NCBI GenBank assembly: GCA_025055215.1
Contig: JANWYO010000330.1
Coordinates: 1-47,023 of the forward strand
Reading direction: 5' to 3'
From: Gemmataceae bacterium
Lineage (GTDB): Bacteria; Planctomycetota; Planctomycetia; Gemmatales; Gemmataceae
DNA length: 47,023 bases
Made by a program: the position numbers and the translations under genes
Notes under the pieces: generated by a model
Seen by the model: only the letters and a program-made list of their open reading frames with translations
The model's database searches: none
Told to the model about the DNA's origin: nothing
Part shown: piece by piece, positions 1-9,600 of the stretch
Layout of the letters: every line of letters begins with the position of its first letter
Numbering within the stretch: position 1 is the stretch's first letter

Positions 1-668
1 ATCCGCAAGCGGCGAACGTCGTCTTGTCCGGGGATGCCGATTTTTACCTTCAGGTGACAAAATCCGTAGACCCGTTGCCGCAGGGCCGAAAAGCGAATCT
101 TGAACGCCCCGTTGGCTGAGGTGATGGCGCCGCTGTAGCGCACCGAATTCCGCGGCCGATAGAGTTCCGGCGCCACGAGGGCCGTCACCGCCGACAACGG
201 TCGTCCGAAGCGCTGTCCCCAGGCATCCAGCAGGGCCAACTCGAGGGCACACCGGGCGGCATTTCCGCGGCAGCCGCGTCGGTCCCCGGGGACCGGCTCC
301 AGGCGGAGTCCCTCGGCCAGACGCACGGCGGCGGTAAAATCCCGACAAGGTCGCAGCTGCTCCGCCAGCTGACTCCGCCGCAACAGGTCCAGGGCCAGAT
401 CGATCGATTCTCCGGTGACGTATTCCCGCGGTACGCCCTCCCCGTAACCGACAGTCCCGTCGTCCAGGCGACAGCGAACAATTAGGTTGTCCGTGGCATT
501 CCGGGTGCATGAAGCATGTTGAACCCTTTTGCGTAGCGGGATGTGGACGTGCAGCGCCGTCAATTCCACCACCCGCGAATCATTCGCGGGTAGACGACCG
601 ACGGGGGTTGCATGATCCGGCAACCCCAAATGGTCCACCAGCTTTGCGGCGGCACTTCCGCGGGACAC
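1..668 (-). CDS. Enolase-superfamily protein (muconate cycloisomerase / dipeptide epimerase-like), 3' end missing
   Basis: The gene runs off the left edge; 222 residues are visible. The capping domain begins near residue 33 (VVELTALHVHIPLRKR). It continues through GYGEGVPREYVTGES, the helix LELALLDAWGQRFGRPL, the strand YSGAI and the catalytic-lysine motif KVKIG (K207, K209), which begins the TIM-barrel active site. Members abstract an alpha proton from a carboxylate substrate with Mg2+. The GTG start at 666-668 is supported by GGGAGG seven bases upstream and by an in-frame TGA immediately before it. The roughly 30 residues ahead of the capping domain are longer than usual. The metal-binding Asp/Glu residues lie outside the window, so substrate cannot be inferred; dipeptide epimerase or o-succinylbenzoate synthase are the likeliest subgroups. 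It lies 235 bp beyond the purQ stop on the same strand. Confidence 0.8.
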   Translation of the reverse strand, partial: MSRGSAAAKLVDHLGLPDHATPVGRLPANDSRVVELTALHVHIPLRKRVQHASCTRNATDNLIVRCRLDDGTVGYGEGVPREYVTGESIDLALDLLRRSQLAEQLRPCRDFTAAVRLAEGLRLEPVPGDRRGCRGNAARCALELALLDAWGQRFGRPLSAVTALVAPELYRPRNSVRYSGAITSANGAFKIRFSALRQRVYGFCHLKVKIGIPGQDDVRRLR

Positions 669-903
669 TCAGCAACCTCCCGGGAGACGGGCGCTTACGA
701 TCGGCGGAATCCCAAGTACGATCGCCTCAATTGTGCGGCACCGGGCCCCCGAAAGCAAGCCTCCCACCCGCCAAAGGGACGGACCCCGGGCGAGTTGCGT
801 TCCTTTTTCCGCGGATGCGCGCGAACAATGGCCTGCGAACCAAATGCGCCGGGCTGACTCGCCCCAAACGGTGACACTCATCGATTGCGGGTCGAGGGTG
901 GTG

Positions 904-1674
904 TTAGGCAAAGTAGTCAACGGCGTTCCGGAACAGTCGCATGCCGTCGCCCTCTTCCTTCCAATCCGTCCGCGTCCAGCGGGGATGCTGCGTGTGGAAC
1001 AGGTGGCGCTCTGGGTGCGGCATCAGGCCGAGGACTCGGCCGGTGATGTCGCAAAGGCCGGCCACATCGCCCTGGGAGCCGTTGGGATTGATCGGAAAAG
1101 GCCCTGGTCGCCCTTGGGCATCGACGTAGCGCAACACCAGCTGGCCGGTTTGCTCTAGCCCCTGGAGCAGCCACGGCTCCCGACAAAGGAATTTCCCCTC
1201 CCCGTGGGCGACCGGCAGGTAAAGGAGGTCGATCCCCTGCAAGAAAGGGGAAAGGTCGGACTGAACTTTCAGGTAAACCCAGCGATCGACAAACCGGCCG
1301 ATGTCGTTGTGCGTCAAGGTGGCGATCGGGCCGTCTTCGTCGGGCGGGACGATTAGACCTGCTTTGAGGAGCACCTGGAAGCCGTTGCAGATGCCCAGGA
1401 TAAGCTTTTCCTGGCTGCGGAATTCATGCAGGGCGTCGCGGAGGAAATGGGCCAACTGGACGGCCAGGAGTTTGCCGGCGGCCACGTCGTCGCCGTAGGT
1501 GAAGCCTCCGGGAATGGCGAGGATCTGGTAGCGGCGCAAGCGATGGGGCTCTTCCCGAAGCCGATTCACATGAACGCGTTCGGCGACCGCACCGGCCTGA
1601 TTGAAGGCGAACTCGGTCTCGAGGTCGCAGTTGGCCCCGGGCGCCCGCAGGATCAGGACACGTGGCTTGGCCAT
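904..1674 (-). CDS. purQ: Phosphoribosylformylglycinamidine synthase, glutaminase subunit PurQ
   Basis: PurQ is the glutamine amidotransferase subunit of FGAM synthase, the fourth step of purine synthesis. It releases ammonia from glutamine for the PurL subunit. The 256 residues form a class I glutaminase: RAPGANCD at the N terminus, the oxyanion strand IPGGFTYGDDV near 54-64, the nucleophile Cys96 in GICNGFQ, and the His220/Glu222 pair in LMPHPERH. Length is slightly above the usual 220-230. The start ATG at 1672-1674 gives the standard N terminus. No purL or purS is visible nearby, so the gene stands apart from the rest of the pathway here. The divergent 620 bp on its upstream side hold the rRNA promoter and leader. 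Confidence 0.95.
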   Translation of the reverse strand: MAKPRVLILRAPGANCDLETEFAFNQAGAVAERVHVNRLREEPHRLRRYQILAIPGGFTYGDDVAAGKLLAVQLAHFLRDALHEFRSQEKLILGICNGFQVLLKAGLIVPPDEDGPIATLTHNDIGRFVDRWVYLKVQSDLSPFLQGIDLLYLPVAHGEGKFLCREPWLLQGLEQTGQLVLRYVDAQGRPGPFPINPNGSQGDVAGLCDITGRVLGLMPHPERHLFHTQHPRWTRTDWKEEGDGMRLFRNAVDYFA

Positions 1675-1849
1675 AGCATCACAAGGTAGTGGCCGACGGT
1701 GAAACCTTCCTTGACGAAAGCCGCTCGGTCTGCCGATAATGTTCTAGCGAGGAGATACACCTGCCGGCAGCGGCTCAGGCGCGGCGCAGGCCCGCTGGCC
1801 GCCGGCTGGTGCGGTGGGTCTGTTTCTTCCGATTTTTTTCACGGAAGAC

Positions 1850-1879
1850 TTGACACGCCGGGTTTCCTCAACCTATATT
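1850..1879 (+). promoter_or_regulatory. rRNA promoter (-35 TTGACA, -10 TATATT)
   Basis: A consensus -35 TTGACA at 1850-1855 is followed by 18 bp and then TATATT at 1874-1879. Transcription would start near 1886, exactly at an 8-bp hairpin (1886-1893 pairing with 1899-1906, loop TCAAA). It is the strongest housekeeping-type promoter I can see in the window and faces the 16S gene. Confidence 0.75.
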
Positions 1880-2294
1880 TATCAATGCCCCGGTCAAACC
1901 GGGGCAACCCGCACGGTCAACCTTTTCTGCGAACCCTTTTTGCTGGTTCATCGTAATAAAGGTTGGGGGCCGATGGGTAACGCCGTAGGCCTGGGCTGTG
2001 CGTTTCGATCTGATCTTTGACAATTCGGTAGCACCTACGAGCCAAAGCGAGGATGTGTCACGCCGGGAGGCGCGGCACAGGACTCGCACCGCGATGGCGT
2101 AAGCTATTGAGGTTCGGATCTTTGAGTCGTGCCGAAAGGCGACCTCAAACTCTCAAAATGCTGATGGTTGCCGGAGCGGACCCGCTTCGGGACCGGGCCG
2201 GTGGCCGGAAGCAGGGTTAGTTTTCGGACGGCGGCATCCGCGGCTGGGGCCGGCGCAAGCTGGTCAGGGGATGTCGCCGAAGAAAGCTAATAAC
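1880..2294 (+). promoter_or_regulatory. 16S rRNA leader with boxA-like antitermination site
   Basis: About 410 nt separate the promoter from mature 16S; no coding gene is apparent in 1675-2294. A boxA-like element, TGATCTTTGACA at 2011-2022, matches the Escherichia coli rrn boxA (TGCTCTTTAACA) at 10 of 12 positions and would load the Nus antitermination complex. GGCCGGC at 2248-2254 is complementary to GCCGGCC in the 3' trailer (3865-3871) and could be part of a processing stem; that pairing is a weak inference. Confidence 0.55.
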
Positions 2295-3842
<1,548 letters not shown>

Positions 3843-3948
3843 CTAAGGATGAATCCTCCCGCTAGCCGGCCGCAGCAGCGACTGGTGACGCGGGACACCC
3901 AAACATGATCGCATCCTCCTTTGGCGGTGCTGCCGAACCAAAGATAAG

Positions 3949-3986
3949 ACCCGCCGGCCTCCAGGAGGCCGGCGGGTTCTTTTTTT
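3949..3986 (+). terminator. Intrinsic terminator of the 16S unit
   Basis: ACCCGCCGGCCTCC (3949-3962) and its complement GGAGGCCGGCGGGT (3964-3977) form a GC-rich hairpin. In practice the innermost pairs open to give a loop. It is followed directly by TCTTTTTTT. This is the clearest T-tract terminator in the window, and it shows that the 16S transcript ends before any 23S gene. The rest of 3843-4146 contains a short trailer and, after the terminator, nothing recognisable until the ribosome binding site AAAGGAGA of the next gene. Confidence 0.85.
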
Positions 3987-4146
3987 CGCCCGCCTCCCCC
4001 AACGTTCCCGCACCCAAGTCGGCCGCGCCGCCCGTAGCGAAAATGCCGACCCTCAGGCCTTTGTCGTCAATTCCGCCCCGCCCGCGTGCCGAAGAAAGTC
4101 ATCGGAGTCCGATCGCTCATCGGCAGGAGACGAAAGGAGACCACGG

Positions 4147-6039
4147 ATGGGCAAGGCACGGATCGGCGCAGGGTGGATCGCGGGCTGGCTCCTGTTCGGA
4201 GGCAGCGTCTCCTCCGCCTCGGCTGCCCCTACCCCCGCGCAGATTCTCGGCTTCAAACCCCGGCAGGAAGGCGTCGTCATCAGCACCCCTTCGGTCCAGG
4301 AGCACGATTCCTGCAAGGTCGAACTGGTCAAAGGCGCCAGTCGCGGCAGCGGCTGGCTGCTCCGCGACCCCCGCGGCCAGCCCCTACGCCGCTTCTTTGA
4401 CAGCAACGCCGACAACCAGATCGACATCTGGTCGTACTACCTCAACGGCGTCGAGGTCTATCGCGAGATCGACTCCAACTTCAACGGTAAGCCCGATCAG
4501 TACCGCTGGCTCAACGCCGGCGGCATGAAATGGGGCGTGGACCTCAACGAAGACGGCCGAATCGACGCCTGGAAAATGATCTCGGTCGAAGAAGTCAGCC
4601 AGGAACTCCTCCTGGCCTTGACGCGCAACGACCTCGCCCGCTTCCAGGCCCTGCTGCTGACTGAGACGGAACTCAAGGCCCTCGACCTGCCCGCGGCCGA
4701 GGCCAACCGCATCCGCGAGTCCCTCAGCCAAGCGCCGGCGAAGTTTCAAAGCGCGGCCGCGGCCCTGGCCGGTGCCCGCGACAAGGCCCGCTGGGTCCAC
4801 CTGGACACCGTCTCGCCCATCTGCGTCCCCGCGGAGACGAGCGGGGCCCGACAGGATTACGTCAAGCACCAGCAGGCCACGGTCTTGTACGAACTCAACG
4901 GCAAGACCGAGGGGATCCAAACGGGCCAGATCCTTCAGTACGGCATGGCCTGGCGGTTAATCGAAGGTCCGGTCCCCGGCCAGCCCGAGATCTCTCCCCA
5001 TCCGATGGACACCGTCTCGGGGACGAACGTGGTGGCGGAACTCCAGCCGCTGCTTGAAGAGCTGCGGAAGGTGGACGAGGCCCAGCCGCGCGGCGGCGAC
5101 CTTTTTGGCCCGAACCGGGAAGTGGCGACTTACAACCTCAAGCGCGCCGACGTCCTGGAAAAAATCGCCGCCAAGGTCAAGCCGGAAGAGCGCGAACAGT
5201 GGATCCGCCAGATCGCCGATTGCCTCAGCGCCGCCGCTCAGGCCAGCCTGCCCACCGAGGGGGCAGCTTACGATCGCCTGGTGCAGTATGTGGAAACGGT
5301 CGTCAAGTCGCACCCCGGCACCAACCTGGCGGCTTATGTGACATTCCGCGAGATGTCCGCCGACTATTCCCGCAAGCTGTCGGGGGCGCGGGACGGCGGT
5401 GATTTCAACAAGATCCAAGAGGGCTGGCTCGACCGTCTCAAGAAGTTCGTCCAGGACTATCCGAAGGCGGAAGACACGCCGGACGCCCTCTTGCAAATCG
5501 GCATGGTGAGCGAGTTCATCGGCAAGGAAGCGGAGGCCAAGAAGTGGTACGACCACTTGGCGAGCAATTTCCCGAGCCATCCGCTGGCCGCCAAGGCCAA
5601 GGGGGCAATCCGTCGGCTCGACATCGAAGGCAAGCCGCTGGAGTTGGCCTCTCCAGTGCTCGGCTCGGGAACGGCGTTCGACATCGGCCAGCTTAAGGGG
5701 AAAGTGGTGGTCGTCTATTACTGGGCCAGCTGGAACCAGCAATGCGTCGGCGACTTCGCCAAGCTCAAACTGCTGCTGAACACCTATGGCTCGAAGGGGC
5801 TGGAAGTCGTCTGCGTCAACCTGGACGGCAGTGCCGCCGAGGCGCTGTCCTTCCTCCAGCGCTCCCCTGCCCCGGGAGTGCAGCTGTTCAAGGAAGGCGG
5901 CCTCGACAGTCCCCTGGCCCGCGACTATGGCATCATGGTCCTGCCGAATCTCTTCCTGGTAGGCCGTGACGGCAAGGTCGTCAGCAACAAGGTGCAGATG
6001 GGGAACCTGGAAGAGGAGATCAAGAAATTGCTGCAATGA
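4147..6039 (+). CDS. Secreted TlpA-like thioredoxin-fold protein with EF-hand-like loops
   Basis: The protein has 630 residues. A signal peptide (1-27, ending SSASAA) is followed by three acidic loops: DSNADNQIDIW at 85-95, DSNFNGKPDQYRW at 109-121 and DLNEDGRIDAWK at 132-143. They resemble EF-hand or thrombospondin-type calcium loops. A long helical middle follows, with tetratricopeptide-like outer-membrane-assembly features around 425-490 (GWLDRLKKFVQDYP, DALLQIG). The C-terminal domain (about 495-630) is a TlpA/AhpC-type thioredoxin fold: VVVYYWASW, cis-proline P600 in VLPNLFLVG. The normal CxxC is NQQC (Asn530, Cys533), so a disulfide cycle like TlpA is not possible with these residues alone. 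Start ATG follows AAAGGAGA by seven bases. Probable periplasmic role; function unknown. Confidence 0.85.
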   Translation: MGKARIGAGWIAGWLLFGGSVSSASAAPTPAQILGFKPRQEGVVISTPSVQEHDSCKVELVKGASRGSGWLLRDPRGQPLRRFFDSNADNQIDIWSYYLNGVEVYREIDSNFNGKPDQYRWLNAGGMKWGVDLNEDGRIDAWKMISVEEVSQELLLALTRNDLARFQALLLTETELKALDLPAAEANRIRESLSQAPAKFQSAAAALAGARDKARWVHLDTVSPICVPAETSGARQDYVKHQQATVLYELNGKTEGIQTGQILQYGMAWRLIEGPVPGQPEISPHPMDTVSGTNVVAELQPLLEELRKVDEAQPRGGDLFGPNREVATYNLKRADVLEKIAAKVKPEEREQWIRQIADCLSAAAQASLPTEGAAYDRLVQYVETVVKSHPGTNLAAYVTFREMSADYSRKLSGARDGGDFNKIQEGWLDRLKKFVQDYPKAEDTPDALLQIGMVSEFIGKEAEAKKWYDHLASNFPSHPLAAKAKGAIRRLDIEGKPLELASPVLGSGTAFDIGQLKGKVVVVYYWASWNQQCVGDFAKLKLLLNTYGSKGLEVVCVNLDGSAAEALSFLQRSPAPGVQLFKEGGLDSPLARDYGIMVLPNLFLVGRDGKVVSNKVQMGNLEEEIKKLLQ

Positions 6040-6083
6040 GCCGATCGTCAGCCGGCCCTGTCAATTGGGTCGGAGCGTGCCCG

Positions 6084-6116
6084 GGCCGCCCGGTTTCCAG
6101 AGGAAACCGGGCGGCC
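6084..6116. terminator. 15-bp GC-rich hairpin between convergent genes, no T-tract
   Basis: A perfect 15-bp stem (6084-6098 with 6102-6116) and a 3-nt loop lie midway between the stops of the thioredoxin-fold gene (6039) and the RND permease (6141). Neither side has a run of T. It would fold identically from both transcripts, so it probably terminates or end-protects both. Confidence 0.5.
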
Positions 6117-6140
6117 TGTGGGTGCCGGACTCATCGCGAG

Positions 6141-9100
6141 TCAGCCACCGTCGTCGTCCCGCCGAAGGAGCAGCGGCGCCGCGGCGCGGAGCCTTTCGAG
6201 CAGGACGTAAAACACTGGAACCAGCAGGAGCGTCACCAGGGTGGAGAGAACGATGCCGCCGATGATCGCCCGGGCCATCGGCGCCCGCGTCTCAGCGCCA
6301 GGCCCCAGCCCCAACGCCGCCGGCACGGCCCCGGCCACCGTGGCCACCGACGTCATCAGGATCGGTCGCAACCGCACCGGACACGCCGCCAACACCGCTT
6401 CCCGCACCTCCCTCCCCTCCGCCCGCAGCTGGTTGGTGTAATCCACCAGGATGATCGAATTCTTCTTCACCAGCCCCATCAGCAGAACCAGGCCGATCAT
6501 GCTCATCATGTTGAGCGTGTCGCCCGTCAGCCAGAGTGTTACCAGTGCCCCCGTGATGGCAAAGGGCATCGCCATCAGCACCGTCAGCGGGTGAAGAAAC
6601 GAGTTGAATTGCACCCCCAAAATCATGTAGGCAACCACCACCCCCAGCACCAGGGCGAAGACCAGGCTCTGCATGGTCTCGTGCATCGCCTGGGCATTGC
6701 CCATCTCGATCAGCTGGAACCCCTCTTCGGGCAAGACCGCGGCGGCAATCGCCCGGCAGGCGGCAATGGCTTCGCCCTGCGACACGCCCGGCGCCGGACT
6801 GGCGGTGATCTCGATCTTCCGTTGGTGGTTGTAACGGTTGATGATCGGCAGGGTCGCGCGGGTGACATAGCTGGCCACGTCGCTCAATGGCACCAGCCGT
6901 CCATCCTGGGTGCGCAGGTTCAGCGGTGAGAGATCGTCCGGGCTGGAGCGCTGCTGAAGGCGGAGCCGAACCCGGATGTCGTAGCGGCGGCCGCGGTCGG
7001 TGTACTTGCCCACGCGCTGGCCCCCCACCAGCAGCGCCATACTGTCCGCCAGCCGTCCCACCGGCACGCCCACCAGCGCCAGCTTCTCGCGATGAGGGAT
7101 GATCTGCACCTCGGGCATCCCGGGTCGATAGTCGGAATCGACATCGAGCACCAGCCCGCTGGCCCGCATCCGCTTCATGATCTCGTCCGCCAGTGCCGGC
7201 AGCCGTTGCCAATCACCCTGAATCGCAAAATCCACCGGATCGCCCCGCTGGGCCGTGAAGCCCTCCGTGGACTGGTCTCGTACCACCACCCGGATGTCCC
7301 GGATCTCTTCGAGCTCGGCCCGTACCTGCTGCATGATCTGCTGTTGCTTGAGCGGTCGCTGCCGCTGCGGTACCAGATGCACAAAGATGTCGGCCTCGTT
7401 CATCAACTGCCCCGATTCGGTGGCCACCGTGCTCAGGATGCCGGCCACGTCCGGCCGCCGAACCAGAACGTCTTCACATTCCTGGAGCAACTGGTCCATC
7501 TGATCGATGCTCGAACCGACCGGCCCGACGACGTGGATGACAAACCGGCTCTGGTCCTCGCTGGGGACCAGCTCGCGGCCGAGGACATCGAAGGCCAACA
7601 TCCCGGCCGCCACGGCGATCAGGGCCGCCCCTCCGGCCAGGACGGTGACCCAATGCCGCAGCGACCACGCCAGCAAACGCCCGTAGCCATTGGTCAGCCG
7701 TTGCAGCACCCACTCGGTGGGTCGAATGAGAAACGGTTCCAGGACGAAGCGATCCGCAGCCCACCAGCCGATCGGGCCGTAGCGGACCAGGACGAGGGCG
7801 GCGGCCGCCTCCGTCAGCGATTCGCTGAGCCAGCGGACGAGAGGCTGGCCGACGGCCTGCGGGCCGCCGGCCAGGCTGAGGACCGGCCACGCCCACGGCC
7901 CCAGCGCCGGGTACGCCCACGCCGCCAGGCGTAACCCGGACAGCAGCACAAGCAGCGCCGCCGCGACGACGCCCGCCAAGGCCCACCGGAATGGGGCCGG
8001 CCGCGGCGGCTTCTCATGCAACACGACGCCCGCCTCCGCCACCGTCACCAGGCGCACATTGAGGAAATAGCTGCACAGCATCGGCGTCAATGTCAACGCA
8101 CACAGCAGCGACAGAAAAACCGCCACACTGACGGTGACACCGAATTGGAAAAAGAAGCGGCCGATGGTCCCGGTCATGAACGCCACGGGCACGAAGATCG
8201 CCATGATCGACAAGGTGGCCGCCAGGGCAGCGAAGGTGATCTCGCGTGCTCCCCGGAGCGCGGCCTGCCGCCGGTCCTCTCCCGCTTCCCGATGCCGGTA
8301 GATGTTCTCCAACACCAGAATGGCGTCGTCCACCACCACGCCCACAGACAACGACAAGCCCAAGAGCGTCATCAGATTGATAGTGAACGGCGGCAGGCCC
8401 AAGAGCTTCATGCCGTAGTTGGTGACGAAGAAGGTCCCAATCAACGAAGTCGGTATCGACAGGCAGATGTTGATCGTCGTGCCGATGGAGCCGAGGAACA
8501 GGTAGCAGACCAGGGCCGTCAGGACGATGCCGAGGAACAAGGTCAGCTTCAGTTCCTCGACGTTTTCCCGGACAAACAGCGAGTAATCGACCGGCACGTG
8601 CAGCTCGATGCCGGGAGGCAGGCGACGGCGCAACTCAGGCAGCTTGGCCTTGACCGCTTCGCAAACGGCCACCAGGTTGCCTCCCACGGCTTTCCGCACG
8701 CCGACGGCCACCGCCGGCAGCCGGTTGTACCGCGCCAGGCTGCGGCGATCCTCCAAACCGTCTTCGATGACTGCCACGTCTTCCAGATGGATCGGCTGGC
8801 CGTTCCGCTGAGCCACGATGAGCTTGCGGAACTCGGGCAAGGAGTATGCCTCGCCCATGATCCGCAGGTTGAACTCGATCAGGTCGCTCTTGATGTACCC
8901 CGCCGGCAGTTCGGCATGTTGCTTCTGGATCGTGGCGAGGACATCTTCGGCCCCCAGGTTGTAGGCCGTCAGCTTCTCGGCATCGACCCAGATGCGGATG
9001 TTCCGCGATTGCAGGCCAGCAAACTGCACTCCGCCGATGTCGTTGGAGATCGACACAATCTGTTGCTTGAACTCCTTCTCGGCGTAGTCGCTGATCTTGT

Positions 9101-9578
9101 TCAGCGGCACCGAGCCGGAAAGCGTCAGCCACATCACCGGCAGATTGTTCGGATTAACCTTGGAGATGACCGGCGGATCGATGTCGATCGGCAAGCGCCG
9201 GCGGGCCGCGGCGACGGCGTTCTGCACGTCCTGCATGGCCACGTCAATGTTCCGCGAGAGGTGGAAGTAGACCGTGACGATGCTGGTCCCTTCCAGGCTG
9301 TGCGACATGATGTAATCGACGCCCTCGACGCCGGCGATGGCGTCTTCCACCACGTCGCTCACGTCCCCGTCCATGACCTCGGGCGACGCCGCCTCCCGCG
9401 TGATGACGACACTCACCACCGGAAAGTCGATCTCCGGGAATTGGCTGACACCCATGTCGCGGTAACCGAGCCAGCCGAAGACGATCATCGCCGCCGAGAG
9501 CATGACGGCGAAGACCGGGTTCTTGATCGACAGGTCGGACAGGGACCATCGGGCGTCGTCGGCTCGCACTCCGGACAC
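6141..9578 (-). CDS. RND efflux permease (AcrB/MdtB-type), with long TM6-TM7 insertion
   Basis: This proton-driven inner-membrane exporter has 1145 residues. TM1 is near 20-40 (SIKNPVFAVMLSAAMIVFG), followed by the first porter domain. The TM2-6 block is at about 345-500 with the proton-relay aspartates D417-D418 in VGVVVDDAILVLEN. The second half repeats the plan: VLGRELVPSEDQSRFV, MILGVQFNSFLHPLTV, and KKNSIILVDYTNQLR with its conserved lysines. Between TM6 and TM7, residues about 505-630 form an insertion with extra hydrophobic stretches that the neighbouring paralogue lacks at this length. It is third in an operon: the upstream RND gene ends 22 bp before it. The pair resembles MdtB/MdtC-type heteromeric pumps. 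Substrate unknown; no outer-membrane channel gene is present nearby. Confidence 0.92.
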   Translation of the reverse strand: MSGVRADDARWSLSDLSIKNPVFAVMLSAAMIVFGWLGYRDMGVSQFPEIDFPVVSVVITREAASPEVMDGDVSDVVEDAIAGVEGVDYIMSHSLEGTSIVTVYFHLSRNIDVAMQDVQNAVAAARRRLPIDIDPPVISKVNPNNLPVMWLTLSGSVPLNKISDYAEKEFKQQIVSISNDIGGVQFAGLQSRNIRIWVDAEKLTAYNLGAEDVLATIQKQHAELPAGYIKSDLIEFNLRIMGEAYSLPEFRKLIVAQRNGQPIHLEDVAVIEDGLEDRRSLARYNRLPAVAVGVRKAVGGNLVAVCEAVKAKLPELRRRLPPGIELHVPVDYSLFVRENVEELKLTLFLGIVLTALVCYLFLGSIGTTINICLSIPTSLIGTFFVTNYGMKLLGLPPFTINLMTLLGLSLSVGVVVDDAILVLENIYRHREAGEDRRQAALRGAREITFAALAATLSIMAIFVPVAFMTGTIGRFFFQFGVTVSVAVFLSLLCALTLTPMLCSYFLNVRLVTVAEAGVVLHEKPPRPAPFRWALAGVVAAALLVLLSGLRLAAWAYPALGPWAWPVLSLAGGPQAVGQPLVRWLSESLTEAAAALVLVRYGPIGWWAADRFVLEPFLIRPTEWVLQRLTNGYGRLLAWSLRHWVTVLAGGAALIAVAAGMLAFDVLGRELVPSEDQSRFVIHVVGPVGSSIDQMDQLLQECEDVLVRRPDVAGILSTVATESGQLMNEADIFVHLVPQRQRPLKQQQIMQQVRAELEEIRDIRVVVRDQSTEGFTAQRGDPVDFAIQGDWQRLPALADEIMKRMRASGLVLDVDSDYRPGMPEVQIIPHREKLALVGVPVGRLADSMALLVGGQRVGKYTDRGRRYDIRVRLRLQQRSSPDDLSPLNLRTQDGRLVPLSDVASYVTRATLPIINRYNHQRKIEITASPAPGVSQGEAIAACRAIAAAVLPEEGFQLIEMGNAQAMHETMQSLVFALVLGVVVAYMILGVQFNSFLHPLTVLMAMPFAITGALVTLWLTGDTLNMMSMIGLVLLMGLVKKNSIILVDYTNQLRAEGREVREAVLAACPVRLRPILMTSVATVAGAVPAALGLGPGAETRAPMARAIIGGIVLSTLVTLLLVPVFYVLLERLRAAAPLLLRRDDDGG

Positions 9579-9600
9579 TCCTCACCTGACGCGGCCAGTT

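Noticed and set aside
2016-2022. Second rRNA promoter with TTGACA in the leader
   Set aside because: No -10 element follows at the right distance; the match is better explained as part of a boxA site.
4957-6036. 359-codon minus-strand open frame opposite the thioredoxin-fold gene
   Set aside because: Opposite strand of a protein with clear motifs and a good ribosome site; the product lacks any recognisable domain.
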